A DNA stretch of 64,000 nucleotides from Zhengitettix transpicula (GCA_037074705.1 CM073591.1:79342532-79406531), one strand, 5' to 3'. Shown: positions 1 through 10,800, numbered from the stretch's first letter. A program made the numbers and translations. Notes: generated by a model from the sequence alone, not told the origin.

Positions 1-622
1 TATACCATCAACCATTCGGTTCTCGCAGGAATTTTTCTCATGAGACACAAATGAGGAGACCTAGGTAACTAGTAAGTTTAAAACATTTCATTAGTTTACT
101 ATTTCGGAAAAATATGGAACAGTGAAGTAATTAATATGACTTACTGATTCGAGAAGAAAATACTAAAATTCCCAAGACGAATAAGGAGAACAAAGATACA
201 AATGAAAGGGGAATGAGTGGCATATGAAGAGAATGAGGAATGACTGAAATAAAAATGTGAATAAGTTGGGGTAATATTGAGTAATTTGACTTGGTGTATA
301 AAAATGTAAAGCTGAGGTATTATCGGGGCAGCAGATGTGAAACGCCAATTAAGTAAAAAAGAAAGAAAGGATAAATAGATAGATGGAATAGACAGATAAT
401 GTAAATAAAGGAGAGTCATTTTCAACTAGCTGCAAAGAAGTTCATATTGAAGACTTGGAAGGTCCATTAATTAAAGATTTGGCGTCAACTAAAGCACTAG
501 GAGTTTGCATCATATCTGACTCTTTTTAAATTCTTATCTAAAATGAACATGATCGGATAAGTACCAACATATTTTAAGAGTGTTATATGTGCATTACCGA
601 AAAGAACAAGAAAAAAGAAAGA
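1..622. other. AT-rich, no gene recognised
   Basis: Purine-rich on the plus strand (AAAGAAAG-type runs near 350 and 610). I see no coding signal or repeat copy here. Confidence 0.5.
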
Positions 623-681
623 AAGTGATAATATAAATACCACTCAACGTTTCTGGGATTCTTCTACCTTACGTCATGTGC

Positions 682-1439
682 TGCAAAGAATTATTTTTGT
701 GGGCTGGGTTTTTACGTTAAATCAAAATAAATATTTGACCAATAAAGAAATTTTATATAAGTTTATTAAAGTTAAACATGAAAACTCTTATCTCAGGCAC
801 CTGTGGTTTTTACATAGAAGAGATCTGCTGCCCGTACCAAATGCGTACTGCTATTCTCTGTTGTGTTGCCTGCTGTAGCTCTCGTACCGACGTACTGGCG
901 TCGACTCAGGGGTTGATCACTGGCTAAGGCGTCGGCCTTCGGGATTGAAAGCTGGCAAGCCGTCGTACTAAATTGTGTGGTGCTATTCTGTGAACTCTTC
1001 ACTAACAAATTGTGGCTCCTTTCTCACGACGATTCTGCCTCGAACTATATCAGAGACAACAACTTTACGGAGCCTCTCTTAATCACATCCACCAGCTTCG
1101 GTGAGCGCAGAACAACTGTCCAGTTTCCAAAAGCTTATCACCGTCCCCTCCATTATATCCTCCCATCCTTTTAATTTTTTCATTGTTAGAAAACTTCGTC
1201 AGTTTTACTGATTCTTCCATTGTCACAAGATTTATAGCACGCAGCTGCAGTTCCGTAGTCAACAATGACTAACTATTCTGTCATGTTGAGGTCAACAATC
1301 GAGACAGGACACGAAATTATTTGGATGGAAATATTTATCTCCTCCACCCCCACGCACGTGACGGTTTCGAATTCTCAAGACTACAGCAAACAACACTTCC
1401 GAGACAAAGAAAAACTTAAACCTAAATACACGCGTTACA
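682..1439 (+). mobile_element. Solo LTR, 758 bp, family shared with 53731-54486
   Basis: The sequence begins TGCAAAGAATT and ends CGCGTTACA. It is flanked by GTGC on both sides (678-681 and 1440-1443), a 4-bp target duplication, and it interrupts a PLE tail whose uninterrupted version is visible at 37021-37040. A second copy at 53731 is about 95% identical by eye over its whole length. A TATA-like TATATAA lies at 753-759. No internal coding region is attached, so it is a recombined (solo) LTR, probably of a Gypsy- or Pao-like element. Only length, TG..CA ends and target duplication support the class. Confidence 0.75.
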
Positions 1440-1571
1440 GTGCTAAGAAGAGCCTAGAGCGACACGACTGCAGTTGTCAGTTGATAAAACTCAAAAGCGA
1501 CGAAAACGTAACGACAAACCGAAGGGTTAGCATAACAATAAGGGAGCAACGGCAACGGGAAAACAGAAGGT

Positions 1572-1902
1572 TTAGCGTAATAATAAAGGATCATAGCAAT
1601 TATTGAGTTTAATAGTGTCTGTTTGTACATTAATAGCTGTGATGTTTGATTTAATGTGAAGCATCGCTGATGTGAGTCTGGAATTGTACCTGGTGTCAAT
1701 GTTTAAAGCCTTATCATTTTGCCAATCAAATGTATGTTTAGAATTGATGATATGTTTGGATATTACAGATTGTTTATTAATGGGAAGTTTGATTTTAGAC
1801 ATATGTTCCTTGAAACGTGTATTAAGGGAACGTTTTTTTTGCCCTATGTAGCAGGAATTACAATTACAGCAAGTGATTTTGTAGACAACACAATGTTAAT
1901 GT
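1572..1902 (-). pseudogene. Penelope-like element endonuclease (GIY-YIG), C-terminal fragment
   Basis: Read on the minus strand, this stretch gives a GIY-YIG nuclease domain of the kind fused to the reverse transcriptase of Penelope-like retroelements. A VVYKI strand is followed by a Cys-rich spacer, then CYIGQ, the catalytic-type Arg in RSLNTRFKEH, a SVISKHIINSKHTF stretch, and a family-like end, NNCYDPLLLR, before a TAA stop at 1572-1574. The usual Glu of the REAIEI motif is replaced (RLTSAMLHI), and an upstream stop near the GIY strand breaks the frame, so this copy is dead. No reverse transcriptase is found nearby. Its 3' untranslated end continues down to 1440, is interrupted by a solo LTR, and resumes at 681-623. 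Confidence 0.7.
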
Positions 1903-2108
1903 AGGTGTCAAGTGGGTCCTTTCAGAGATGCTTCAATAATTGCTATGATCCCTTATTGTTGCGCTGAACCTTCTGTTTTCCCATTGTCGTTGGTCCCCCC
2001 CGTATTGTTATGCTGAACCTTCGGCTCTCCCATTTTCGTTGCGTTTTTGTCGCTTTTGAGTGTTGTCAACTGACCTGTGCATTTGTGTCCATCTAGACAA
2101 TTCTTAGC

Positions 2109-2363
2109 GCCGGCCTGCTGTGGTGTAGTGGCCAGCGTCATTGCCTCGCATCACAGAGGTCCCGGGCTCGAATCCCAGCATGGGCATAGGCATGGATGTT
2201 TGTGTTCGTCCTGGTCAAGAAAACTGGGGTTAAGGCAGCGGGAGAATCGACACTCTGACCAGGTGTCACTCCTAAATCCAGAATGTGTCATGTAAGATAG
2301 TCTGGCAGCCGTCTCGGTAAGCCAAGGCCTTTCATGGGTTGTCGAGCCAAGGAGTTAGTTAGT
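2109..2363 (+). mobile_element. tRNA-derived SINE with perfect 15-bp target duplication
   Basis: The 255-bp unit has a Pol III A box (TGGTGTAGTGG, 2121-2131) and B box (GGTCCCGGGCTCGAATCCC, 2158-2176), a tRNA-unrelated body, and a (GTTA)n tail. TAGACAATTCTTAGC occurs at 2094-2108 and again at 2364-2378, the signature of LINE-driven insertion. It sits inside a PLE tail. Diverged relatives are at 21960-22180 and 6140-6210. Confidence 0.88.
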
Positions 2364-2640
2364 TAGACAATTCTTAGCACCTGACGAAAGGAACAAGTGT
2401 GGTATTTATATTCTGTATTGGCTATCTTTCTTTTTCATTTTTTCAATCAGACGTAAATTTTTAATTTTAATGCTTCATATTAAACAACCATCACAGTTAT
2501 TAATGTACAAACAGACACAATGAAAGTCAATAATTGCTATGATCCCTTATTATTACGCTCCATTGTCGTTGCTCCCTTATTGCTACGCTACCCTTCGGCT
2601 CTCCCATTGTCGTTGCGTTTTCTTCGCTTATTTTTGTGCC

Positions 2641-3300
2641 GTTCCCTTACTATTACGCATCTCTGTGTAATAGCACGGCACGAACCTGATCCGTGCTCAT
2701 CTGAAATGAACACAGCGAGGTGGTACTTTGTAGAGTTTTACTGGTGTTGCAGAGGGTGCTGCGTATTCGCATTTCTCATTCCATTGAGTGATCCTGTCAG
2801 GAGGAAGGTTGAGCAAAGAGAGAGCAAGCTGACTGCATTCGCGGGAGCGAGTGCACGGATGGAAGACCGTTTAGAGTCTTCAAAGTCGAAGCATAAATTC
2901 AATTAGTTAAACACAAAACTATCACACAGGCTCTTAAAATTAAGAAAAAAAGTCATTCTTATTAAATTTAAACATGCGCACGATCCGCCACCGCTCTAAG
3001 TTAAAATTTAGTTTGAAACGTGCTCTATTCAGGTCAAGAGATGCTATTGTTCGGGTCGACCGAATCAGTTATTTTAAAAGATGTGTTCCAATCGAGTTTC
3101 CCAAAATGGCGAAGTTCATACATGATTAAGGTTTGGCTGAGATTAGTGGAAAAAATGATTGCACCACGAATATTTGTAGTTTTGATGACCAAACGTTCTA
3201 TTGGCGAAAGTTAACCAAAACTCTTGCCGTTAGTGGCGACTGATATTTGTAGGATATTTTTTTTTGGGTTGGGGGATGATTGTGAGAACGTTCACATGAA
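2641..3300. other. No gene recognised
   Basis: The sequence follows the last PLE piece. Short open frames on the plus strand have no recognisable motif. Confidence 0.45.
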
Positions 3301-3317
3301 GCTAAATTTGGTCGCAG

Positions 3318-3625
3318 AAGGGTTGGAGGTTATCGCCCCGTGACCTACACCAGAGGCCCACCCGTGGGAGAGGCCCTAGACGCCGCCGCCGTCCGCCATT
3401 TTTATGTAAATACCCATGCAAATAGCCGCGATAACTCAGAAGTAACTGGAGCCCGGAGAGTGAGGGAAGAGCTGCGAGAGGCCGTACCGCCCATACCTGT
3501 CGTGCGAGACGACGTGACAAATTGTTTCACGCTAGACCGCTTCCGCTTTAATTACAGCGTGTTTCTGCGTAGCCTACTCACGCTGGGCGTCACTGCTAAA
3601 TGGAGCTCCACACATATCACAATTG
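3318..3625. other. GC- and CpG-rich patch of unknown nature
   Basis: About 300 bp with many CpG dinucleotides inside AT-rich surroundings. A plus-strand frame (3340-3630) and a minus-strand frame both stay open, but neither shows a domain. It could be an old element's coding piece or a non-coding exon. I do not recognise it. Confidence 0.35.
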
Positions 3626-3723
3626 TGTAACAACCACTCGGCTTGAGTTATACCATCGTCCAGTAATTATTTTTTCTACATTTTAAGAACCCACTCGTCC
3701 ACCGCGCCTCTTGAGAGTTCACT

Positions 3724-3882
3724 GTCATAGCATATAAGGTCTTTACGAAATTACGAACAATATATATTTTTTGTGATAGCTCACTTATTACACACCTCGT
3801 TATTGTTAACTGCTACAGCATATAAGGGTATTATGAAATTACTAACAATTTTTTTTTTTGGTGATATATCGGTAAAGACGCA
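3724..3882 (+). repeat. Imperfect tandem duplication, period about 100 bp
   Basis: The segment around 3724-3782 (AGCATATAAGG, GAAATTACGAACAA, poly-T) reappears diverged at 3820-3882 (AGCATATAAGG, GAAATTACTAACAA, poly-T). Confidence 0.6.
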
Positions 3883-3969
3883 ATGATATACTTGGGTTTA
3901 GAGTGAAAGTAGATCTGTAATTGTCCAATGTGACTTGAAAGTGACTCAAAACAAAAATATGAAATATAT

Positions 3970-4975
3970 TGTAATAATCAAAAGAAAGCTTTTATTTAGT
4001 TTAATTTGCCCCACGTTGTGGACCATTATGTAATAAACAACAATGGAGCTTTAATTAATTTAATTTATTTAATGAATTTACCTCACGTGAAGCGCCAAAA
4101 TGTAATGATTAAATGGAAGGCTTTTTATTAAATAAAAAGATCGAAATTAACAAAAAAATATTTATTTATTTTGTGGCAATAACTCAAAAACAATAACAAT
4201 TTAAAATATTAATTCTCAGGGTCTCTACTGGGTTTGATAATTGACACAACAAGTTGTTTTAAAAAAACCTAATTAACACACAGTTTATAATTCACCCAGA
4301 CAATATGTCGAAAGGAAGAAATTAAAAGAAAAGAAATTAACTCTGATTGACAAATAAAATAGAACTAAATCGGACTTTTATCCTTTAATTACGTTTACAT
4401 AAATCATTATTTTGTATTTTGTTACTCACATCTGTCCAGGTTGTTCCTGAATTCCTTTTTTTGTTTTCGGAAGTACACTATTGCAAAATGTTTACACTGA
4501 TTCTAATATCGGCTCACAGATTTTACTCTTTAAGTCAACCTTGATAGGATCCCAGGAACTCGGATGATCCTCCTTTTTGTCAGCTATCTGGTGACCGCTT
4601 GCCTTGTATGAATCCTGTGATTCATAGATTTGCTAGTCTTTTTTACCGCTTGGGACTTAAACTGCAACTTTACTATTCCTGGCTGGCTACGGACGTACAC
4701 TGCTTTTACTTAGCAATATTTACGATTTAAATGCTTCCGTGAACGTTATTTTACTTTGTCTTAGATTCACAACTTTGTTGAATGATACGTTAAACAACGG
4801 CTAGTCTCTGCTTTAGGATCATTTGTTCCGTCCTCCGAAATATGCCGTCACCAACTGCTATCGTAGCTCGAGTTTTAGCGCGCATACGCCATTTTTGACT
4901 TTCTCGGCTCCATTTTCGCTTTGGAAGCTCCTGCCGCTTCAATTAAATTTTATGTCCTAATTAATTGGCATTACA
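3970..4975 (+). mobile_element. Solo LTR-like element, 1006 bp, in an ATAT target
   Basis: It starts TGTAATAATC and ends GGCATTACA, with ATAT on both sides (3966-3969 and 4976-4979). Further copies lie at 27695-28683 and 31577-32575 in the same orientation, at 62442-63571 in reverse, and one starts at 63976. Shared blocks include CTCAGGGTC..ACTGGGTTTGATAAT and, near the 3' end, GCGCGCATACGCC. TG..CA ends, ~1 kb length and a 4-bp duplication fit an LTR. No internal region is attached to any copy. Confidence 0.72.
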
Positions 4976-4979
4976 ATAT

Positions 4980-6130
4980 AAAGCCGAACGTGACGCAGGG
5001 GAAAAAATGTTGGGCACGAATTTACCGGATGACGTATCAAATCTTTCAACAGAGTTTATCTACAATATATTATTATATTGGCAAATGGTGGTACTAATAT
5101 CCAAAATTCTACTATTCTACTCCATTAATGCAAGTAGACTGCATGAAAGTAACGTCGTAATATTTTCTAATCCGAAGTCATCTAGAATCAAATAATCATT
5201 TCAGTAATCACAAATATAATTTGTAATATTTCGTGGAGACGAATGAATTTGTTCATCAGCAGATATTTCACCTTTTATGTTCTCTAATTTCATAATACGG
5301 AATCCAAATGCGTTCTAACATTCACAATTTTTGTAAATGATCAAAGGAACAATATTGAACTGATGATGTTATTCGATGATACACCTGGCACATTCATATT
5401 TTAACCAGATCCTTCATAGTTCATGAAGCCAAAAAAATGTCTCCACTCAGGAAAGACTCATTTGCACCATAATCTTAAAACTGTTACAAACCAATACCAG
5501 TGATTAATAATACTGTCATAAGATTGAAGGACATATAACTTTATTTTAACTTGTTAACATATTTAGACACCATTTCATTAATCCTCGATACTAACCAATA
5601 GGCATTTTTCTGTTAAATGTTAGTTCAGTGCTATTAATTCGGTGAATATGAATCACAAATTTCTTCACTTCCTATAAAAGACTTTCGAAAACTGAACAGA
5701 ACTGCCAGCCAGTTATAAAATACTGACCAGAAACGTAAGGATTTCAGGTTTTTTTTATATGAGTATCTTAAAAAATAGTTTTAATAAATTTACAATACTT
5801 TATGATTTTCAGGGGAAACTATATATTAGTTACGGGTTCGACTTAAGTTGTTATCTTTTGCGTGCACCGACGGTTTCCCAATTTTAGTGGCTGAGATTGT
5901 TAAAATTTCTTTTTTAAACTAATAGCATCAAGATACGTATAGGCCGTAATTGGTGGTGTTTGACGAGTCTTATTTACGTGCAAAATGTCCTCAATATGAC
6001 GATTAATAGTCCTATAATAGTAGTGAGATGACGTACAGAAGGCACCGAAACTGATTAACCTTAAGCTCTTGATGAGTTTAAAAATGTAACTGATAATAAT
6101 GGAGAGAATGAAATGCAGAATGTAAAAGAT
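4980..6130. other. AT-rich, no gene recognised
   Basis: Nothing supported beyond short chance frames. Confidence 0.45.
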
Positions 6131-6139
6131 TCAGAGCTG

Positions 6140-6210
6140 ACTTCCAGGCTGAACTTACATGACACACTCTGGATTTGAGTTGTCACGTTAGCAGTGTGTT
6201 CATTTCCCGT
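6140..6210 (-). repeat. Fragment of the SINE body, reverse orientation
   Basis: On the minus strand it reads AATCCAGAGTGTGTCATGTAAG, close to the block at 2276-2295 of the complete SINE. The tRNA-like head is missing or too diverged. Confidence 0.5.
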
Positions 6211-6540
6211 CCAGTCGTATCCTCGGCCCTTTTTCCAGTGGAATGAAAACGAAAGCTACACTAGCGTTGTATTAAACCTTAATCCCAATGACATTAATAT
6301 TTTTTGAGGAAAATAGAAATTATTCAAAATAAGGATGAACGGCATGAGATTCCTACGAGTAATACCGTACCTACTAGGTTTGTAATAAATTCTGTTTAAT
6401 TAAAAAATAAGTTATGCTACATATATCAGTCATTTTGGTATAAAAAAAACAAATTTAATTCGAGTACAGGAGGAAATCCTTCAAACAAAGCTCAGACAAA
6501 AAGGTTTTGAAACTGTATACAAGGATCAGGCTGGAAAAAT

Positions 6541-6606
6541 CTCGACAGGGCTGCAAATTGAACCCGGGACCACCACTTTGTACCTGCTGCTCTCTATCAG
6601 CTGAAT
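6541..6606 (-). repeat. tRNA-like SINE head, reverse orientation
   Basis: The minus strand has an A-box-like AGCTGATAGAGAGC and a B-box-like GGTCCCGGGTTCAATTTG with near-normal spacing. The arms do not form a proper tRNA acceptor stem, so a SINE or tRNA relic is likelier than a tRNA gene. Confidence 0.45.
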
Positions 6607-6683
6607 ATCAATTCTTCATTGATGTCCTAAATTTAGGTCGCGAAGAATGCATTGGGTTGGTTGACTGTTAAATGTTTACAGTT

Positions 6684-7039
6684 GGAAATAGAAATAAAAC
6701 ATATTTTGACGGTCACTTGTTTAAAATCAATATATATTTGTTCGGTAGCTTTCGGCAATTAACGTTCCACAATCATCCTTCAAAATGACACTTGACATGA
6801 GTGAGAAAGTGCTTCAAAGGAGAGTGGTTCGACAACTATAAGTGGACAAATCAGTCTCTTTGTTTTAGAATCCACACGTAAAAATGTAAAACTTTTATAT
6901 TATTTTTTTAAATTATCACTTAATTAAGAGATGCTAATTTATCGTTGCATTTTGAAGGATTATTAGTTGCCGAAAGCTACCGAACAAATATATTACTTCT
7001 AAATAAGTGACCGCCAAAGAAGGTTTTATGTCTAATTCC
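6684..7039. mobile_element. Inverted-repeat (MITE/foldback-like) element, about 356 bp
   Basis: The arms at about 6684-6787 and 6952-7039 are reverse complements with scattered changes. Both contain ATTTTGAAGGAT, TTGCCGAAAGCTACCGAAC and AAGTGACCG. The centre is AT-rich and non-coding. The TGAAGGA..CCGAAAGC arrangement recalls the hammerhead-like order in other inverted repeats here, but it is not a full match. Confidence 0.65.
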
Positions 7040-7089
7040 AGCCGTGAAGAATGTAATTTAGTTAATTGTAGGTGAGGTTCTATACAACT

Positions 7090-7162
7090 TAGGGAGAAAG
7101 CTCAGATGGTAAAGAGCACCACGGACAAGTGGACATCCTGGGTTCGATTCCCGGCCCAGCCT
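7090..7162 (+). repeat. tRNA-like SINE head or tRNA relic
   Basis: An A-box-like AGCTCAGATGGTAAAGAGC and a B box GGGTTCGATTCCCGG are spaced as in tRNAs. The 5' and 3' ends do not pair into an acceptor stem, which argues against a functional tRNA. Confidence 0.5.
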
Positions 7163-7169
7163 GATACTT

Positions 7170-8040
7170 TAAACCACATTTAATAATTATAATGCTCACT
7201 TTTCTCCATTTATTTGTATGAAATTGTCCTTGGTGTAGAACTCTATTGAAATGTGTCGCAATTTCTTACATCTCCGCCTTAGTCGTAAATCCCTCGCCTC
7301 GCGTCAGTTTCTTCACAAAAAAACGAAATATTACAGTTCATGTCATATAAATTGCACTTTAATGGTTTCTATAATGTTTTCCTGCTTATAGCAGAACTTT
7401 GTAACAATTTTTTTTCTTTAAAAGATTTCCGCACTTTTGTCATAAACGGAACTAACTGAAAACTGTTTGCAAGGACATAATATGTTTCGATAACTACGTA
7501 GGGTGCAACCCTCTAATGTCAGGAAAGGGCATTTAGAAACTCACAACGCCTAAATTTGAAAATGTTGTGCCCCACCTGTGTATGATGGAGCCGTGTGTAC
7601 TCAGAAGACATGAACGTCTTACGCAACAAGAAATTCAATAACAACACGTTCCGGAGACAAAACGTGACTACCAGGCATTTTGAGTTTTCGCGTACTACGA
7701 TTGTGGCGTTACATAAACTCAGTTTCACGTGTCAAGTCTGCTGTTTCAGATTCTGACTATTTTTGTTAAATATTATGAATGGCAGCGATGTTTAAGTTAT
7801 TATTGCCTTAACGCTAGAACATGTATTTATTTCTTGCCTTTTAATTTGAATAGTTTATAATTGATATACTGTTACGGGATGCCTTCTCTCTGTGCTTTTG
7901 TTTTAAGTTACCGATAAGCCGAAGTTAGTTTTGACGGGTGTATGCTCCAGGGTTGCAGACGTTGGACATAGAGCAAGAGTTATCCTCTGTTCCAGTTGGA
8001 ACAGTCTGCCAGCTGCCTCCGAACTTGAACGTGGCATGGA
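7170..8040. other. No gene recognised
   Basis: AT-rich to 7900, then slightly GC-richer on approach to the repeat at 8048. Nothing supported. Confidence 0.4.
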
Positions 8041-8047
8041 GACGGGA

Positions 8048-8390
8048 ATGCTGCGTTCCCCCACACCAAATGTCTAATCATCGGAAGGACGTCCTTCCTC
8101 CTACAAGTTTCTCTAGGATTTCCCCTGCGGCACACTAAGACGAATGCCGGGTAGTATCCTTCAGCTATAGACAGGAGTAATAAATAACCATTGGCTAACT
8201 ATAACTCCCTTCCAAACCTCTCCCCCCCCACCTTTCTATTCTATTAAAGGGGAGAGGTCACCGCGTAGAAAATCCTTATGCAGATGATAGTAAAATATAA
8301 GGTTTTTACTTGAACAGAGTTGTGGACGCCTTGGTTATTTTTCTTTCCCTACCTATGCCATTGAAGGGGATACGCCACAACGTGGCCGGT
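8048..8390 (+). repeat. Dispersed repeat of unknown family, copy A
   Basis: It shares blocks such as CATCGGAAGG and a GGGTAG(T/G)ATCCTT..CTATAG stretch, plus a pyrimidine-rich tail followed by AGGGGAGA/AGAGGGGAAT, with 20455-20770 and, inverted, 21150-21420. I cannot assign the family. It could be the 3' part of a LINE or SINE. Confidence 0.55.
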
Positions 8391-8626
8391 TTCAAAAAAA
8401 CATGTGACTTAATTGAACGCATTTAGTCTGCGTTGGACGACCCATTCAGTATCTAAATTTTTCGTTAACTCTAATAAATAATTGCTTCTAACTGAGCGTT
8501 TGGAAAGTTGGTATACATAGAAATTTACATTTAATTGTAAATGAAAGATTCGCCGATTTTTTTATTAGAAACTAAAACATGAATTTAAATAGAGAACGAG
8601 GGCTTTCCCGCTGGAGATAATGGATA

Positions 8627-8779
8627 AATAGTTCTCTAGTTTGCAGCCGGGTCAGTGTAGAATCTAAACACGACGTTTCTATGGCGTGTACTGATGAATC
8701 ATAAGATGATGGAAGCGCAAGCCATAGAAACGTCGTGTTTAGATTCTACACTGACCCGGCTGCAAACTCGAGAACTATT
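8627..8779. repeat. Near-perfect palindrome: 59-bp arms, 35-bp loop
   Basis: Arm 8627-8685 and arm 8721-8779 are reverse complements with one mismatch. Both carry GTTTAGATTCTACACTGACC and the GAAACGTCGTG end. The loop contains CTGATGA (8691-8697). Across the loop and right arm, AAGATGA (8703-8709), then TGG/CCA around AAGCGCAAG, then GAAAC (8727-8731) resembles a hammerhead ribozyme core with two changed core bases. Confidence 0.85.
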
Positions 8780-9948
8780 GATCATGAATTTAAATGTTAA
8801 TGAATCAAACATATCATAACCGAGATGAATGGTATGCAAATAATCCCCAGGAATGAAATGACCGCTGAATTATCAAATATCATTGATAAAACAGATGAGC
8901 GTAATATTTTCGAAAACTCTACTTCGTCTGATTGGAACAGTGTGGTAGGTTACTAATATTAATAAAATAATGGATTAATTGCCGCCTGATTGGAAAAGAT
9001 TGCCGCTTCAACTTTTAAGATTTATGCGTCCGTGCAACATTTTTTGCGGCGTCAATTGTTTGTCTTTCTTTGGAAAAACGTTCACCACTTATCTCTAATT
9101 TTAAAAACGATATTTATGAACTTAATGAGGGTTAAACATTTTTTATACTTCGTGTCAGGTTTCTGTAATTATTAAAATTACCTCCTGATCTACATCATTG
9201 ACTTCGTATATTAACTCGCTGGCTCTCATCCAGGATAGTTTTGAGGTCTCGGTTTACTCATGTTTTATTCAGTGTGCGATAGTTACTGCAGCTTTTAATC
9301 AGCTCAAACTTACATCAGCAAACTGTGTCGTGGCACGGTTTTCATTTGAGGGCATGATGCACTGCTAAGAGAGTACGTACTATAAAATTATTAATATCGT
9401 TGCCTCCCGCTAACGGTTAAGAACAAATAATAATTATCTTGTTTATTTTAGCTAACTCTTTTTCTTGCTTTCATTTTGTAAACCCGAAGAGTTAAATATC
9501 TGTAATATAAATCTGAATGGCGTATTCTAAAAGGCTATTCGGTTCCTTCTCCACCGTTTTAAAAGATAATTTTTGTTTCAAATATAGAATGAAACGTGTT
9601 TCGAGAAAATGATCATTTATATTGAGCAACACAAGAGTGAGGCGATGCGAGGACTAACCAGCCACTCAAGAGACGAACTTGAAGTAAACTGAACTTGTCA
9701 TTTTCGTTGATTCATTAATTGGTCAACGCATGTAAAGCATTTTGTTCCGATAGAGGTTCTGTAACAAATATCACAGGAAGATCTCAACCTCGTCTGCTCA
9801 GAATATTTAATTTGCCGCGATAAATTATCCACTCTATTTAAAAATAAAATTATAGATTATTACAGTTTTCCTTTTTAATTTCTTATTAAACTAACACACG
9901 GAATATTATTAATAATTATATATATTGTGAATAATAAAGATAACCAAT
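8780..9948. other. AT-rich, no gene recognised
   Basis: Nothing supported beyond short chance frames. Confidence 0.45.
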
Positions 9949-10030
9949 TCAGACAAAAAGGGTCAAATAAATTCCACACAACTTTTCTGGGATCCTTGTA
10001 CCTTTCGTCAGGTGATAAGAAGATCCTCGA
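9949..10030 (-). mobile_element. Penelope-like element terminal arm fragment
   Basis: It matches the PLE tail at 36961-37040: ACCAATTCAGACAAAA, then ATTCCACACAAC, a GGGATCCTTGTACC hairpin-like stretch and TTTCGTCAGGTG. Read on the minus strand this gives CTGACGA then GAAAA. Confidence 0.6.
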
Positions 10031-10053
10031 GAAACACGAGACACCAAATGGCT

Positions 10054-10800
10054 TTTGGTAATTTTACACTGCTCTTGCGAATGAGTGCGATTCCAAGCAG
10101 CCCGAAAACGCGACTTTAACAGAATTAATTGTGGTCGTTGATCGCTTGGACGGGAGCTTTCTCTGGCGAATTTATCTTTCTTATTCATTAAAGAAAAATA
10201 TTATTAAGACTAAAGATTTTCTGTAAATGTTATTTGTTCTACGAAGGCCAAAAAGGATTTTGTAAAGCGATTATACAAAATAAATTATGGAAATGGTGGA
10301 TGTTAGCATTAGAAATGGATGAATAAGGAATCTTGCAGGTGTAAGGTGAATACAAAAGCAATATTTTAAAAATAAAGTTAAGCATTAAAATATATAAGGT
10401 ATTGGAACAACACTTAACACGGTCGATTAAGTATTCAACAGCTAATAGGTGAAACAGTATTCCCAATTGAGAGGAAAAATAGAAGACATCGCTTGATTAA
10501 TTATTCTGTTGTACGTTATTGACTAAAACTGAAACATTTCTTTGACACTGCCTCTGATATGACGGAAGGAACTAAGTTTGTGAAAGAAGCATAGTTTTAT
10601 GATCCGGTAGTTAGCCATTAGCAAACTTTCATTTACAAACTAGACACCAGACGGTTTGGTAATTTCACGCTGTTTCAATTCATTGCCCGCAAATGAGTGC
10701 GATTCCAAGCAGCCTGAAAACGCGACTTAAACAGAATTAATTGTGGTCGTTGATCCCTTGGACGGGAGCTTTCTCTGTGGGAGTGTGGCGAATTTATCTA
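10054..10800 (+). repeat. Direct repeat pair, about 125-150 bp each
   Basis: Copies at 10054-10177 and 10653-10800 share ATGAGTGCGATTCCAAGCAG, GAATTAATTGTGGTCGTTGAT and GGACGGGAGCTTTCTCT. The second copy has a short insertion. The family is unknown. The first copy adjoins the PLE arm, so it may belong to that element. Confidence 0.65.

Larger units (their letters stand above)
623..2640. mobile_element. Compound Penelope-like remnant: 3' ends in inverted and tandem order
   Basis: Three PLE 3' pieces are joined here. One is on the minus strand (1902 down to 1440, then 681-623). One is on the plus strand, starting near 1925 and running through its terminal arm to about 2460. A third plus-strand piece follows at 2460-2640. 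The shared tail contains the end of the nuclease (NNCYDPLLLR), a GC-richer 3' untranslated part, the CTGACGA segment and the terminal AATATAAATACCAC sequence. The same tail recurs at 36955-37460, 9949-10030 and beside 59680 and 61076. Inverted copies are a known habit of PLE insertions. Two other elements interrupt it: a solo LTR at 682-1439 and a SINE at 2109-2363. Confidence 0.65.

Noticed and set aside
1265..1606. 113-codon plus-strand frame
   Set aside because: It crosses the boundary between the solo LTR and the PLE tail, so it cannot be a gene.
7090..7162. Functional tRNA gene
   Set aside because: A and B boxes are present but the acceptor arms do not pair.
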